NCBI RefSeq assembly: GCF_010729105.1 | Contig: NZ_AP022573.1 | Span: 2,542,001-2,606,000 of the forward strand | Direction of reading: 5' to 3' | Source of the DNA: Mycobacterium saskatchewanense | Lineage (GTDB): Bacteria; Actinomycetota; Actinomycetes; Mycobacteriales; Mycobacteriaceae | DNA length: 64,000 bases | In this document: piece after piece, positions 1 to 9,746 of the stretch | Layout of the letters: every line of letters begins with the position of its first letter | Numbering within the stretch: the first letter of the stretch is position 1 | Position numbers and translations under genes: made by a program | Notes under the pieces: generated by a model | Told to the model about the DNA's origin: nothing | Databases searched by the model: none | What the model saw: only the letters and a program-made list of their open reading frames with translations

Positions 1-1150
1 GTTCCGAGCCGGCGATGGTCAGCACCTCGATACCGGCCTCCTCGAGGCGAGTGTTGGTCTGCACATTGCGCTCGTAGGCGACCACGACCCCGGGTGCCAG
101 CGCCAGCGTGTTGTTCCCGTCGTCCCACTGCTCACGCTCGGCGATGACGGGGTCCAGACCGGTGTCGATGACCCGCAGCTTGTCAATGCGCATCGCTTTG
201 GCCGCGGCCTCGAGGAAGGGGGCTTCGTCGCTGATGGTCACGCCGGTCGGCGTCCGCTCGATGGTGAACGCCGTCAGCGTGTCGACGACGTTCGCGTACA
301 TCACCACGGCATCCGTGTCGACCATCGTGCAGACCGTGTCGAGGTGCATCTGCGCGCGCCGCTGGGCGATCGGCACCGCGAGCACCGTGTGCGCCAAGTC
401 GTCGTCAAAAAGGCTGCGCGCCAACGCCTCCGCACCGGCGGGCGTGGTTCGCTCCCCGACCCCGACCGCGATCACGCCGGGTGCGAGCAGCAGCACGTCA
501 CCGCCTTCGACGGGCGCGGTGCGCGATTCGTAGGCGCGCCGCACGCCGGTGAACCGGGGATGGTGGGCGTAGATGAGGTCGGTCAGCGACGCCTCGCGGG
601 CGCGCGCCCGCAGAGCCAGCGTCGGGATCACCACGCGCGGCCCGATCCAGATCGACGAGTCGCGGGTGAACACCAGGTTGGGTAGGGGTTCGATGACGAA
701 ATCGCCCCCGTGGTGCATCCGAAGCACCAGCGAGACCTCGGTCCGGGCGCCCTGGGGCAGCTCGTTGAACGTCATCCCCGCCATGAGCACCTGCGCCAGC
801 CGGACCGGGTCCAGACTTCGCAAGTAGGTCGAAAGCTCTTGCGCCAGCGGCATTCCCAGTCGACGTGCATCCACAGCGGCGGCCACGCCCTGCATCCGCG
901 CGGCCCCGCTGTGGTTGAGCGCCTCGGTCAGCAGATCCGAGAACAACAGCACCTCGACGCCGCGCGAACGCAGCAGCGCGGCGAACCGGTCATGCTCTTC
1001 TTGTGCCCGCGCCACCCATGGCAGCCCGTCGAACAGCAGTTGGTCGACGTTGCGCGGGTGGAGTCGTCGCAACTCCGCCCCGGGGCGGTGCACGATGACC
1101 CCGCGCAGCGTGCCCACTTCGGAATTGGTGCCCAGTTCGACATGACCCAC
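1..1150 (-). CDS. arcA: Arginine deiminase, 3' end cut by the window edge
   Basis: Hydrolyses arginine to citrulline and ammonia, first step of the arginine deiminase pathway, in the cytosol. The minus-strand reading frame is open from about 1150 to the window edge and gives the typical mycobacterial ArcA sequence: a [10 protein letters not shown] segment (substrate loop), [14 protein letters not shown] with the active-site His, and [10 protein letters not shown] near the truncated end. About 20 C-terminal residues, including the catalytic-Cys region, lie outside the window. The likely start is GTG at 1150, giving [13 protein letters not shown], close to the M. tuberculosis Rv1001 N-terminus. 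It is divergent from the AlkB-like gene with about 70 bp between starts, the same arrangement as Rv1001/Rv1000c. Confidence 0.93.
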   Translation of the reverse strand, partial: MGHVELGTNSEVGTLRGVIVHRPGAELRRLHPRNVDQLLFDGLPWVARAQEEHDRFAALLRSRGVEVLLFSDLLTEALNHSGAARMQGVAAAVDARRLGMPLAQELSTYLRSLDPVRLAQVLMAGMTFNELPQGARTEVSLVLRMHHGGDFVIEPLPNLVFTRDSSIWIGPRVVIPTLALRARAREASLTDLIYAHHPRFTGVRRAYESRTAPVEGGDVLLLAPGVIAVGVGERTTPAGAEALARSLFDDDLAHTVLAVPIAQRRAQMHLDTVCTMVDTDAVVMYANVVDTLTAFTIERTPTGVTISDEAPFLEAAAKAMRIDKLRVIDTGLDPVIAEREQWDDGNNTLALAPGVVVAYERNVQTNTRLEEAGIEVLTIAGSE

Positions 1151-1205
1151 ACAAGAAACGGTAGCCGCTCACCCCACGCGCCCCGACGATCGAACGGGTG
1201 TGCGA

Positions 1206-1211
1206 TAAACT
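1206..1211 (+). promoter_or_regulatory. Candidate -10 box of a leaderless transcript
   Basis: TAAACT fits the mycobacterial TANNNT -10 pattern and ends 7 nt before a GTG at 1219. This spacing would start transcription at the GTG itself, so the AlkB-like mRNA would be leaderless. No -35 box or Shine-Dalgarno sequence is evident, which agrees with that reading. Confidence 0.45.
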
Positions 1212-1218
1212 GGGCGGT

Positions 1219-1815
1219 GTGGAGATCGCGGTCCAGGGCTCCCTGTTTCAGCACACGGAGCGCCGGCAGCTCGGAGACGGCGCCTTCATCGAGATGCGCG
1301 CCGGCTGGCTGACCGACGCCGACGAGTTCCTCGAAGCTCTGCTGTCGACGGTGCCGTGGCGGACCGAGCGCCGCGAAATGTACGACCGGGTGGTTGACGT
1401 GCCCCGGCTGGTCAGCTTTCACGACCTGACCGTCGAAGAATCGCCGCATCCCATGCTGGCGCGCCTGCGCCGCCGGCTCAACGACATCTATGCGGGCGAG
1501 CTCGGCGAGCCCTTCACCACGGTCGGGCTGTGTTGCTACCGTGACGGCTCGGACAGCGTCGCCTGGCACGGTGACACCATCGGCCGCGGCAGCACCGAGG
1601 ACACCATGGTCGCGATCGTCAGCCTGGGCGCCACCCGGACCTTCGCCATGAGGCGCCGCGGCGGCGGCCCGTCGTTGCGCTTGCCGCAGGCCCACGGCGA
1701 CCTGCTGGTCATGGGCGGGTCATGCCAACGGACCTGGGAACATTCGGTGCCCAAGACCTCGGCGCCCACGGGTCCGCGCGTTAGCATCCAGTTCCGGCCC
1801 CGCGGCGTGCGCTAG
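1219..1815 (+). CDS. AlkB-like Fe(II)/2-oxoglutarate dioxygenase (Rv1000c type)
   Basis: About 199 residues. Family members remove alkyl groups from DNA or RNA bases by oxidative demethylation with Fe(II), O2 and 2-oxoglutarate. Visible motifs are the iron-binding His and Asp in AWHGDTIG, the distal His in WEHSVPK, and the 2-oxoglutarate-binding Arg pair in SIQFRPRGVR at the C-terminus. The nucleotide-recognition lid lies in the N-terminal half (PWRTERREMYDRVVDVPR). An in-frame GTG at 1198 is an alternative start, but 1219 fits the TAAACT box. It is divergent from arcA, as in M. tuberculosis. The exact substrate cannot be read from sequence. Confidence 0.88.
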   Translation: MEIAVQGSLFQHTERRQLGDGAFIEMRAGWLTDADEFLEALLSTVPWRTERREMYDRVVDVPRLVSFHDLTVEESPHPMLARLRRRLNDIYAGELGEPFTTVGLCCYRDGSDSVAWHGDTIGRGSTEDTMVAIVSLGATRTFAMRRRGGGPSLRLPQAHGDLLVMGGSCQRTWEHSVPKTSAPTGPRVSIQFRPRGVR

Positions 1816-1827
1816 CCCGATGGCCCG

Positions 1828-2502
1828 CTACCCGCGGACCGCGCCGACAGCCTTCACCAGCAGGTCGCGGGCGCGCTGGGTGTCGACCGGAGCGACGGGC
1901 TGGTCGGGGACCACCAGCGGATTCGCGATGACGATGACCTGGTAGTCCCCGAATTGGGCGGAATAGTCGTAGAGTTCGCCGGTGCGGGCGCCGCCGGGCA
2001 CGATCGCCTGCAGCACCCGGTGCACCCCTAGGGTCTGCGTCCCGTCGATGTGTGGCGCGTCCACCACCTCGATGCCGCCGCGCACCCCCGTTCCGGAGAA
2101 CGCCACCTTCGTGCAGTCCTTCCCGGGATCGTTGAAGGGCAGCGCTTTTGAGGTCTCCACAGCGATGATGACGAAGCGGTTGCCCTTACCTTCGGCGGAC
2201 ACCGCGGCCATGTTGCCCTGCAGGTCCGGCGGCATGTCCGGCCCCACCGCCGCTTTCGCGCAGTTCGCCGGATCGAAGGTGAGCCCGTCGGGCAACCTGC
2301 GGGAGGCCAACAGCTTGGGGTCGATCCCACGCTCGGCGATGTCGGTGACCTTGAACTCGGGCCCGAAGCTTGACTTCACGGCGGCAACCTTGCCGATATC
2401 CGCCTTCGCCCCGGAATTGTCCGCACCCGATGAGCACCCGGCGAGCGCGCACCCGGACGCGATCGCGAGCAACACCTTCAACACCGGGGCCAATCTACCC
2501 AA
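1828..2502 (-). CDS. Mycobacterial lipoprotein
   Basis: 224 residues. The N-terminus has a short basic start, a hydrophobic stretch and a lipobox (ALAGC), so the mature protein should be lipid-anchored on the outer face of the inner membrane with Cys22 as first residue. The body contains RLPDGLTFDPANCAKAA, typical of a mycobacterial family (probably DUF5642) of unknown function. It lies 9 bp downstream of a second lipoprotein of related layout (ISAPHVDG-like and SALP/VVPDQP segments match in position), so the two look like diverged duplicates in one operon. Genes of this type sit at Rv0999 in M. tuberculosis. Confidence 0.8.
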   Translation of the reverse strand: MGRLAPVLKVLLAIASGCALAGCSSGADNSGAKADIGKVAAVKSSFGPEFKVTDIAERGIDPKLLASRRLPDGLTFDPANCAKAAVGPDMPPDLQGNMAAVSAEGKGNRFVIIAVETSKALPFNDPGKDCTKVAFSGTGVRGGIEVVDAPHIDGTQTLGVHRVLQAIVPGGARTGELYDYSAQFGDYQVIVIANPLVVPDQPVAPVDTQRARDLLVKAVGAVRG

Positions 2503-2511
2503 GGCACCCGC

Positions 2512-3201
2512 TCACCCGCGCAACGTGGACACCGTTTTCACGAGCAAATCCGCGGCGAACTGCGCCGGCAGCGCCGGCAGCGCCGAACCTGGGTCCGCAC
2601 TCAGCGTGGTGAACGCGTAATAAGAACCTAGGTAGGCAACGAATGTGTAGATGCGCGAGTCGATTTCGGTTCCAGATTCGACCGACGACTTGATTTCCCC
2701 CACCATGCCGACCGTATTGGCGCCATCGACGTGGGGAGCTTCGACAAGGCGCACCGTGGCGGTGTCGCGGCCGGAACTCATAGACCACTGTCCGCATGCG
2801 GCGACGACTTCGGGCGCCAGGACCACGGACCCGGGCACGGCTACCACCACCGCGTTAACAATGCCGCCCGGACCCGAGCCGGATACGCCCTGTGCGGACT
2901 GGTCTCGGCCGTCACCCGGGTCGGCCAGCAGGGCGCATTGGGGCGGGTCGGCCGTCGCGCCGGCGGCCAGGCTCCAGATGGCCCTCGGCGACACCCCGCT
3001 GGGGATGCCGGTGGTCGTCTCGTATCCGGGCGGCAGGTCACCGACGACGCGCCTGATGTTGGCGGGGTTGACCGCGACGCCGTGCGGCGCTGGCGATTTC
3101 GTGGATGTGACGGGCGGCCGAGGCGCCGGTGAATGGCTGCATGCGGCCACCGCCGCCGCCAGCACGAGACATGCCGCCGAGGCAAGCCAGGATGGCCGCA
3201 T
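2512..3201 (-). CDS. Mycobacterial lipoprotein, paralogue of its downstream neighbour
   Basis: About 229 residues from the Met at 3201 (MRPSWLASAACLV). An upstream in-frame start at 3240 would place 13 extra residues before the signal peptide and is less likely. The signal sequence ends with the lipobox AVAAC. The body shares the layout of the following lipoprotein: DLPPGYETTTGIPSG, then a Cys, then VVEAPHVDGANTVGMVGE-like and a C-terminal DLLVKTVSTLRG that matches DLLVKAVGAVRG of the neighbour. This indicates tandem duplication. Function unknown; predicted to be anchored outside the cytoplasmic membrane. Confidence 0.78.
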   Translation of the reverse strand: MRPSWLASAACLVLAAAVAACSHSPAPRPPVTSTKSPAPHGVAVNPANIRRVVGDLPPGYETTTGIPSGVSPRAIWSLAAGATADPPQCALLADPGDGRDQSAQGVSGSGPGGIVNAVVVAVPGSVVLAPEVVAACGQWSMSSGRDTATVRLVEAPHVDGANTVGMVGEIKSSVESGTEIDSRIYTFVAYLGSYYAFTTLSADPGSALPALPAQFAADLLVKTVSTLRG

Positions 3202-3251
3202 CGGGCGTTCATACCACGCGAACCAGGGAACCGGCGCCAAGCGCGCCCGAG

Positions 3252-4741
<1,490 letters not shown>

Positions 4742-5482
4742 ATGAGCCAGGATGCGGTCGAGACCACCCGCGGTCTCCTCACCGAGCCGGCCGTGCTGCG
4801 CCACGGCTTCCTCGACGTGCTGGGCGAATCCATGAGCTCTCCGGCACCGACCTTCGCCCAGCGCGCCATGAACAGCCCGTTCGTGGCGACCGTCTACGAG
4901 CGGCTGTGGCGCCCGACGTCCTTCTACGTGGCCAGCGGCGTCACCACCGGCGCGGAGCAGCGCCGGGCGGCGTCGGCCCTGCAGGTTTCCACCGCACGAC
5001 GTCTGCTCGACGTCGCCTGCGGGCCGGGCAACTTCACCCGGCCGCTGGCCGAGCGGCTTCCCCATGGCGGCCTGGCGGTGGGATTCGACATCTCTGAGCC
5101 GATGCTGACGCGGGCCGTTCACGACAACAGCGCGCCGCGCATCTGTTATGTCCGCGGCGACGCCCGCAGCCTGCCGTTTGCGGACGCGACATTCGACGCC
5201 GTCTGCTGTTTCGGCGCGCTCTACCTCATGCCCGAGCCGTTTCGCGTCGCGCAGGAGATGGTGCGGGTGCTCCGGCCTGGGGGCCGGGTGGCGGTCCTCA
5301 CCAGCTACACCCCCGACGTGCCACCGGTCCGGTTCGCGCTGGACACCGGCGCCCGCCTGATCGGGCTGACGATGTTCGACCGACACGCCTTTGTCGACCT
5401 CTTCTCGTCGGCCGGCCTGGTCGACGTCGCCCAGCAGACGCAGCGCGCCTTGCAGTTCATCGCCGCGGCCAAGCCCGGCTGA
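4742..5482 (+). CDS. Class I SAM-dependent methyltransferase
   Basis: 246 residues. The Rossmann-fold SAM site is clear: motif I LLDVACGPGNFTRPLA (about residues 90-105), the acidic loop GFDISEPM, motif II with RGDARSLPFADATFDAVCC, and motif post-II RPGGRVAVLTSY. This matches the UbiE/methyltransferase-11 family. The N-terminal 70 residues (ending in YERLWRPTSFYVASG) resemble mycobacterial proteins annotated as methyltransferases acting on lipids or quinones. The substrate cannot be inferred. It stands alone between divergent or convergent genes. Confidence 0.82.
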   Translation: MSQDAVETTRGLLTEPAVLRHGFLDVLGESMSSPAPTFAQRAMNSPFVATVYERLWRPTSFYVASGVTTGAEQRRAASALQVSTARRLLDVACGPGNFTRPLAERLPHGGLAVGFDISEPMLTRAVHDNSAPRICYVRGDARSLPFADATFDAVCCFGALYLMPEPFRVAQEMVRVLRPGGRVAVLTSYTPDVPPVRFALDTGARLIGLTMFDRHAFVDLFSSAGLVDVAQQTQRALQFIAAAKPG

Positions 5483-5487
5483 TGATG

Positions 5488-5739
5488 TTAGGAGGCGGCC
5501 TTGCTGACGCCGAGGATCCGGACGACCGGGGTGCCCGCTTCGCACTCGAAGACCCAGGGTTGGCCGCCGTCCACGGGCTCTGAGGTGAGCGTGAACGTCA
5601 CCGGGTGACCGGCCCGCTGAGACATCTGCGTGCACTCCACCTGGAACAGCCGGTAGTCGCCGTCGCGGTGAATCGCGAGGGAAAATCCGGGCTCTACGGA
5701 CTCGACGGGAATTCTTTGCAAGAAGTACTCGGTATGCAT
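5488..5739 (-). CDS. Conserved hypothetical protein, 83 aa
   Basis: Short soluble protein beginning MHTEYFLQRIPVESVEPGF, with alternating beta-type hydrophobic residues and no membrane segment. It ends 5 bp from the convergent methyltransferase stop. No family recognised. The frame is favoured over the opposite strand because the codon third positions are G/C-rich and the protein has normal composition. Confidence 0.6.
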   Translation of the reverse strand: MHTEYFLQRIPVESVEPGFSLAIHRDGDYRLFQVECTQMSQRAGHPVTFTLTSEPVDGGQPWVFECEAGTPVVRILGVSKAAS

Positions 5740-6016
5740 GAACCGACAGTAGAAGCGGCGCGACGCGACATTGGTCCCGCCACGCCAGTCTTAATCAATA
5801 TTCAGGCAGTTTTCCGGCTGGCATCAGTAAATCGGTCGGGATGGCCTCCACGCACGGCTGCGCGCGTCGCGCACTGCGGCGCAACGGTTTCCAACGTGGT
5901 GATCCGGTGTGACCAGCATCGCCACATTACTGGTGCGAATTCCTTGACACGCCGAAATCGACTGGTACAGGAGTGCGACCGCGATTCCCCCGGTCCGATT
6001 GGGCGGGGCTATTCGA

Positions 6017-7141
6017 CTAAGTCTGGGCGGGCCGCATCGCGAAGTCGACCACGATCGCGGCCATGGCCTCGATCGCGCCGCGGGCCACCACCTCGTAACC
6101 GTGGGTGCTCAGGGTGGGCAGGCACAGCAGTCCCGCGCGCGGCGTCAGCCCGCCGGCCTTCGAGTGCGACGCGTCCGACTCGAAGGCGCCCAACACTGCT
6201 GCCTGCGGGGACAATCCCCGGTCGGCGGCGATTCGCATCAGCCGATCCGCGACGTCCTTGTCGTAGACGCTCAGGGCGTCGCTGTAGCCGACGATCGGCC
6301 CGCCGCTGACGGTGGTCGCGTACTCCTGCTCGGTGGGCCCGACCTCGAGGGCGAGGGTCAGCGTTCCGGGCAGGGTGGCGCTGGCATAGGTGCCTCCCAC
6401 GCCGCCGATCTCCTCGTTGGTGGTGAACGCGAAGTAGACGTCCTCGGCGGGGCGCTGCCCGCCCTCGCGCAGCGCCCTGGCGGCGCACAGCAGCGCGGTG
6501 ACCGCGGCGCGGTCGTCCAGGAAGTAGCAGCCGAGGTAGTCGCCGATCTCGACCAACGACCGCTTGCTGCGGTCGACGCACACCCGGGTGCCGGGCCGCA
6601 CCCCGGCGGCGTCCAGCTCTTCCCGAGTGCGCCCGGTGAAGACGTAGACGTGATTCCAGTCGAGCGCCTTATCCCCTTGATCGGGCTTGGTCTGCCAGAT
6701 GCGCTGGCTCTCCTGGGTGGTGTGCTCCGAGCCCAGCGTGAGCACCGCGGTGAGTGTCTCGTGATCCCCGAGCACGGCGACCGGGCCCAGTCCGAAGTTT
6801 CCCGGGTACATGGTGCCCAGCTGCGTCAGGTGCAGGGTGCCGTCGGGCTCGACCCGCTTGACCAGCATGGACAGCTCGTCCATGTGCGCCATGACCCGCG
6901 TCGCGGCGCCCAACCCCGGCGTGACCGTCGACCGGTGGTGTTGGCCGGCCGTCATCGCGGATTCGTCGGCGGCGACGTATCCGATCAGGTTTCCCGCGGC
7001 GTCGACCCACATGTCGTCGACGAGGGGTTCGAGCTCCCGCGCGCACACCGCACGAACCGCGTCCTCCTGGCCGCACGGCCCGTAGCTCCGCAGCAGTTCC
7101 TGCAGCAGCGCCTCGGTGGAGTCGTCATCGCGGTGCGCCAT
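6017..7141 (-). CDS. M42-family metal-dependent aminopeptidase
   Basis: About 374 residues starting at MAHRDDDSTEALLQ (7141), preceded by AAGGGG; an upstream ATG at 7180 lacks a ribosome site. M42 enzymes are cytosolic dinuclear metallo-aminopeptidases that form large tetrahedral or dodecameric shells. Visible metal and catalytic residues are AHMDE (His and Asp with the adjacent Asp-Glu), LDDRAA (bridging Asp), TTNEEIGG (catalytic Glu pair), LEVGPTE and the C-terminal STHGYE His. An insertion-type apical domain lies between about residues 85 and 165. It is divergent from the YceI gene. Confidence 0.88.
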   Translation of the reverse strand: MAHRDDDSTEALLQELLRSYGPCGQEDAVRAVCARELEPLVDDMWVDAAGNLIGYVAADESAMTAGQHHRSTVTPGLGAATRVMAHMDELSMLVKRVEPDGTLHLTQLGTMYPGNFGLGPVAVLGDHETLTAVLTLGSEHTTQESQRIWQTKPDQGDKALDWNHVYVFTGRTREELDAAGVRPGTRVCVDRSKRSLVEIGDYLGCYFLDDRAAVTALLCAARALREGGQRPAEDVYFAFTTNEEIGGVGGTYASATLPGTLTLALEVGPTEQEYATTVSGGPIVGYSDALSVYDKDVADRLMRIAADRGLSPQAAVLGAFESDASHSKAGGLTPRAGLLCLPTLSTHGYEVVARGAIEAMAAIVVDFAMRPAQT

Positions 7142-7255
7142 CAGGCCCCTTCCGTGGTCAGTTTCTCCGAGGGCCGGCACTCCGGCGCGCGTGGTCGGCT
7201 ACGACACCAGTACCCCGATTGCCCGCGGCCGACTCGTGCCGGACGACCCATGCCC

Positions 7256-7275
7256 AATCGGACCGCGGTCCGATT
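7256..7275. promoter_or_regulatory. 20-bp perfect palindrome upstream of yceI-like gene
   Basis: AATCGGACCGCGGTCCGATT is fully self-complementary. It shares its CGGAC-NNNN-GTCCG core with a second palindrome centred 38 bp downstream. Its position in the short region between the divergent peptidase and YceI genes suggests a repressor operator pair rather than a terminator. Confidence 0.6.
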
Positions 7276-7290
7276 ACCTGTTAATGTGGC

Positions 7291-7316
7291 ATCAACCGGA
7301 CTTCGGTCCGGTTGAT
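7291..7316. promoter_or_regulatory. 26-bp inverted repeat, second operator-like site
   Basis: Two perfect 11-bp arms (ATCAACCGGAC at 7291-7301 and GTCCGGTTGAT at 7306-7316) around TTCG. The core CGGAC-TTCG-GTCCG matches the palindrome at 7256. It lies 56 bp before the YceI start, where a regulator would block transcription or its start. It is not followed by a T-run, so a terminator is unlikely. Confidence 0.6.
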
Positions 7317-7371
7317 CAACGGGGATCCGGCGATCCCGCCGGATCCGGGAAAGCGCGGGAAAGGCATACCA

Positions 7372-7911
7372 ATGACTACAGCGACCGCTTTGGAGACCGG
7401 GGTGTGGACGATCGACCCGGCTCACTCCTCGATCGAGTTCTGGGTTCGCCACCTGGTCGTGAGCAAGGTTCGGGGACTGTTCCCGACCTTCGGCGGAACG
7501 ATCACCGTCGGCGCGAACGGCACAGGATCGGTGGAGGCTGAGATCGACGTCGCCTCGATCAACACCGGAAACGCCCAGCGCGACGAACACCTGAAGTCGC
7601 CGCAGTTCTTCGATGCCGGGGCGTACCCGAAGGCGTCGTTCATCTCGACAGCGCTGCGGCCGGAGGGCGAGCGCTACGTGCTCGACGGCCAATTCACCCT
7701 CAAGGGCGTGACGAAGCCGATCAGCCTGGACCTGGACTTCTACGGCGTCAGCGAGGGCATGGGCGGCGGCCCCGTCGCGGGATTCGAGGCTTCGGTCGTG
7801 CTGAGCCGCAAGGACTTTGGGATCGACATCGACATGCCGATGCAGTCCGGCGGCGCCGTGATCGGTGACAAGGTCTCTGTCACGATCAACGTCGAGGCCG
7901 TGAGACAGTAA
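7372..7911 (+). CDS. YceI-family lipid-binding protein
   Basis: 179 residues starting MTTATALETGVWTIDPAHS, with no signal peptide, so a cytosolic protein. The YceI fold is a lipocalin-like beta barrel that binds long isoprenoid or fatty chains. Diagnostic segments are WTIDPAHSSIEFWVRHLVVSK at the start, INTGNAQRDEHLKS in the middle, and LTLKGVTKPISLDL-like FTLKGVTKPI later. The upstream start codon at 7312 lies inside an operator palindrome and is rejected. The two CGGAC palindromes upstream suggest repression by a MarR- or TetR-type protein not encoded next to it. Confidence 0.9.
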   Translation: MTTATALETGVWTIDPAHSSIEFWVRHLVVSKVRGLFPTFGGTITVGANGTGSVEAEIDVASINTGNAQRDEHLKSPQFFDAGAYPKASFISTALRPEGERYVLDGQFTLKGVTKPISLDLDFYGVSEGMGGGPVAGFEASVVLSRKDFGIDIDMPMQSGGAVIGDKVSVTINVEAVRQ

Positions 7912-7983
7912 CGCTCGGACGCGAATTGAGTTGCGCCGGCGAGCGTTATCGCACAGCAACCCCTCGGGCGCGGGACGACGTAG

Positions 7984-8199
7984 ATCTCGTATCGGCAGCA
8001 ACGCGAACAGCCCCCCATCGAGCGCGATGCCTACAATCTCGCCCCATGGGGGGCAAACGAGCTGCAGGTACTTCTCGAACAGCTGGGCGGTGCGGCCGGC
8101 CAATGGACGGAGTTGACGGCGGCCGTCGCGCGCTACGGCCAGCAGGAGGTCACGGCAGTAGATGAGATGGCCTCCGTGGGGGAGATCCGGGTGATGTGA
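7984..8199 (+). pseudogene. Remnant of a small helical (ESX-substrate-like) protein, start lost
   Basis: The frame is open from 7984 to TGA at 8197-8199 and encodes a helical protein with LAPWGANELQVLLEQLGG and AAGQWTELTAAVARYGQQ. This is the layout of short mycobacterial proteins encoded next to WXG100/ESX-type substrates. No ATG, GTG or TTG precedes the conserved part in frame, so the start has been lost or is outside standard codons. The next remnant begins 2 bp later, so the two were an operon. Confidence 0.5.
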
Positions 8200-8200
8200 G

Positions 8201-8542
8201 ATGCCGGCCACCCTGTCGAAAATCCAAGCGTGGAGCACCGAGCATCTGGTCGACGCTGGCGGCTACTGGAACCAGATAGCCGGCCGCTAGGAGGAAGCGT
8301 TCCTCCAGATTCGCAACCAGTCCTACGCGATGACCTGGCACGGCGCAGGCGGCGACGGGTTGCGGGAACGGACCAGCGCCGACCTGCCCGTTGTCAGCGG
8401 CAAAGCCGACCAGCTGCGCCAGGCGGCCGGGATTGCGCGCAGCGGCGCCGCCGGCATCACGCGATATTCCACGCCTCCCATTTGCGCGCCCGCCACCCGG
8501 CCCCGGCATGGATGGTGGCCGGCTTCGCCGCCTCGGCGATAG
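8201..8542 (+). pseudogene. ESX-substrate-like gene broken by a stop codon and 3' loss
   Basis: Starts MPATLSKIQAWSTEHLVDAG, then reaches an in-frame TAG at 8288-8290 (following YWNQIAGR, where related proteins probably have Trp). The same frame continues as EEAFLQIRNQSYAMTWHGAG and SADLPVVSGKADQLRQAAGI, which fit the family known in mycobacteria as short secreted-type helical proteins. After GITR at about 8462 the sequence turns into unrelated residues, so the C-terminal half is missing. A clear decaying gene. Confidence 0.6.
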
Positions 8543-8831
8543 TGGTTGCCGCCCTGAGCATCTGGTACGTCACCCGGCGGGGCCGCGGAAGATTTCCCGG
8601 AAACCCGAGCATGCTTACATCGCCATCGTGGTCGGGGTGGTCGTGTCGGGCTGGGTGGGCGACATGTTGGCCAGCGCGGCGGCCCTGCTGTTCGGCGGCT
8701 ACTCCGTCCGGGCGCTGCTGCCCAGTTACATCCTTTCGTACGCGGTCCTGCTGTGGCTGATTGCCTTGACGCTCAAGGCACTCGACGGCCAAAGCGGTGA
8801 AGTTGACGACGGGCCTGGCCCGGCCCGCTAG
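8470..8831 (+). pseudogene. Frameshifted small membrane-protein remnant
   Basis: One frame encodes PAWMVAGFAASAIVVAALSIWYV (a membrane segment, about 8505-8570). After about 8605 the similarity moves to another frame with YIAIVVGVVVSGWVGDML and SYAVLLWLIALTLKALDG, giving two more hydrophobic segments before the stop at 8831. The two parts read as one multi-pass protein split by a frameshift. It may have belonged to the same lost operon as the two remnants upstream. Confidence 0.45.
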
Positions 8832-8888
8832 GTGCGGGCATCGTCCTGGTCCCGTCCGCCGCTCATCCGGCCCGTCAACCGGTGAGGG

Positions 8889-9635
8889 TCAGGCGGTGTA
8901 CCCGCCGTCGACGTTCCAGTTCGCTCCCGTAACGAATCCCGACTCCGGGCCGGCCAGGAAACTCACCACGGCAGCGGTATCGCCGGTGTGTCCGTAGTGG
9001 CCAAGTGCCATGACTTGCCGCATGGCGTCGGCGAATTCGCCGGTGGCGGGATTCATGTCGGTGTCAATCGGGCCGGGCTGCACGTTGTTCACGGTGATCC
9101 CGCGCGGCCCCAGGTCGCGGGCCAGCCCGCGGGTCAGGGACGCGACCGCGCCTTTGGTCATCGCGTACACGGCCAGTCCGGCCATCGGGACGCGGTCGGC
9201 GTTGATGCTGCCGATGTTGATGATCCGTGACCCTGCGCCGAGGTGACCGATCGCGCTGCGGATCGCCGAGTAGACGCCGCCGATGTTGATCGCCACCACG
9301 CGGTCGAACTGCTCCTGGGGGAATTCGTCGATCGGCGCCAAGTGTGCCGTCCCGGCGTTGTTGACCAGGATGTCCAACCCGCCCAACTCGGCGACCGCGC
9401 GCTCGACAGCGGCGGCCACCTGTGCCGGATCGGCGCTGTCGGCCCGGATGGCCACCGCCTTGGCCCCGTCGGCGGTCACCTCGGCGACCAACTTGTCGGC
9501 TGCGCCGGCCGATGACGAGTAGGTGAACGCCACCGCGGCGCCGTCGCCGGCGAGCCGGCGCACAATTCCCGCGCCGATTCCGCGCGAGCCTCCGGTGACC
9601 AGTGCTCGGCGTCCGGCTAGGGGTCCGGTGCTCAT
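8889..9635 (-). CDS. Short-chain dehydrogenase/reductase (FabG-like)
   Basis: 248 residues, classical SDR length. NAD(P)-binding TGGSRGIG at residues 14-21, NNAG at about 92-95, catalytic Ser in INIGSINAD, and YAMTK (catalytic Tyr and Lys) at about 158-162. The C-terminal VTGANWNVDGGYTA is typical of 3-oxoacyl reductase-like SDRs. Substrate unknown. It is divergent from a TetR gene across 111 bp that contain an operator-like inverted repeat, so the TetR protein probably controls it. Confidence 0.88.
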   Translation of the reverse strand: MSTGPLAGRRALVTGGSRGIGAGIVRRLAGDGAAVAFTYSSSAGAADKLVAEVTADGAKAVAIRADSADPAQVAAAVERAVAELGGLDILVNNAGTAHLAPIDEFPQEQFDRVVAINIGGVYSAIRSAIGHLGAGSRIINIGSINADRVPMAGLAVYAMTKGAVASLTRGLARDLGPRGITVNNVQPGPIDTDMNPATGEFADAMRQVMALGHYGHTGDTAAVVSFLAGPESGFVTGANWNVDGGYTA

Positions 9636-9658
9636 GCCGCTCCTCCTCTAGGTTATTT

Positions 9659-9675
9659 CGAACCGTTTGGTTACA
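9659..9675. promoter_or_regulatory. Operator-like inverted repeat between SDR and TetR genes
   Basis: AACC-GTTT-GGTT (9661-9672) is an inverted repeat, flanked by AT-rich sequence. It lies between the divergent starts and about 25 bp upstream of the SDR start, where binding by the adjacent TetR protein would block both promoters. Confidence 0.5.
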
Positions 9676-9746
9676 AATTATGATGAGGTCAGCTCCCGTG
9701 TCGAGTGCGAATCGGCCGGTGTGACGTGGATCATGGAAGGTGGGAG

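Noticed and set aside
5999..7315. Plus-strand open frame of 438 codons
   Set aside because: Antisense to the M42 peptidase with intact catalytic motifs.
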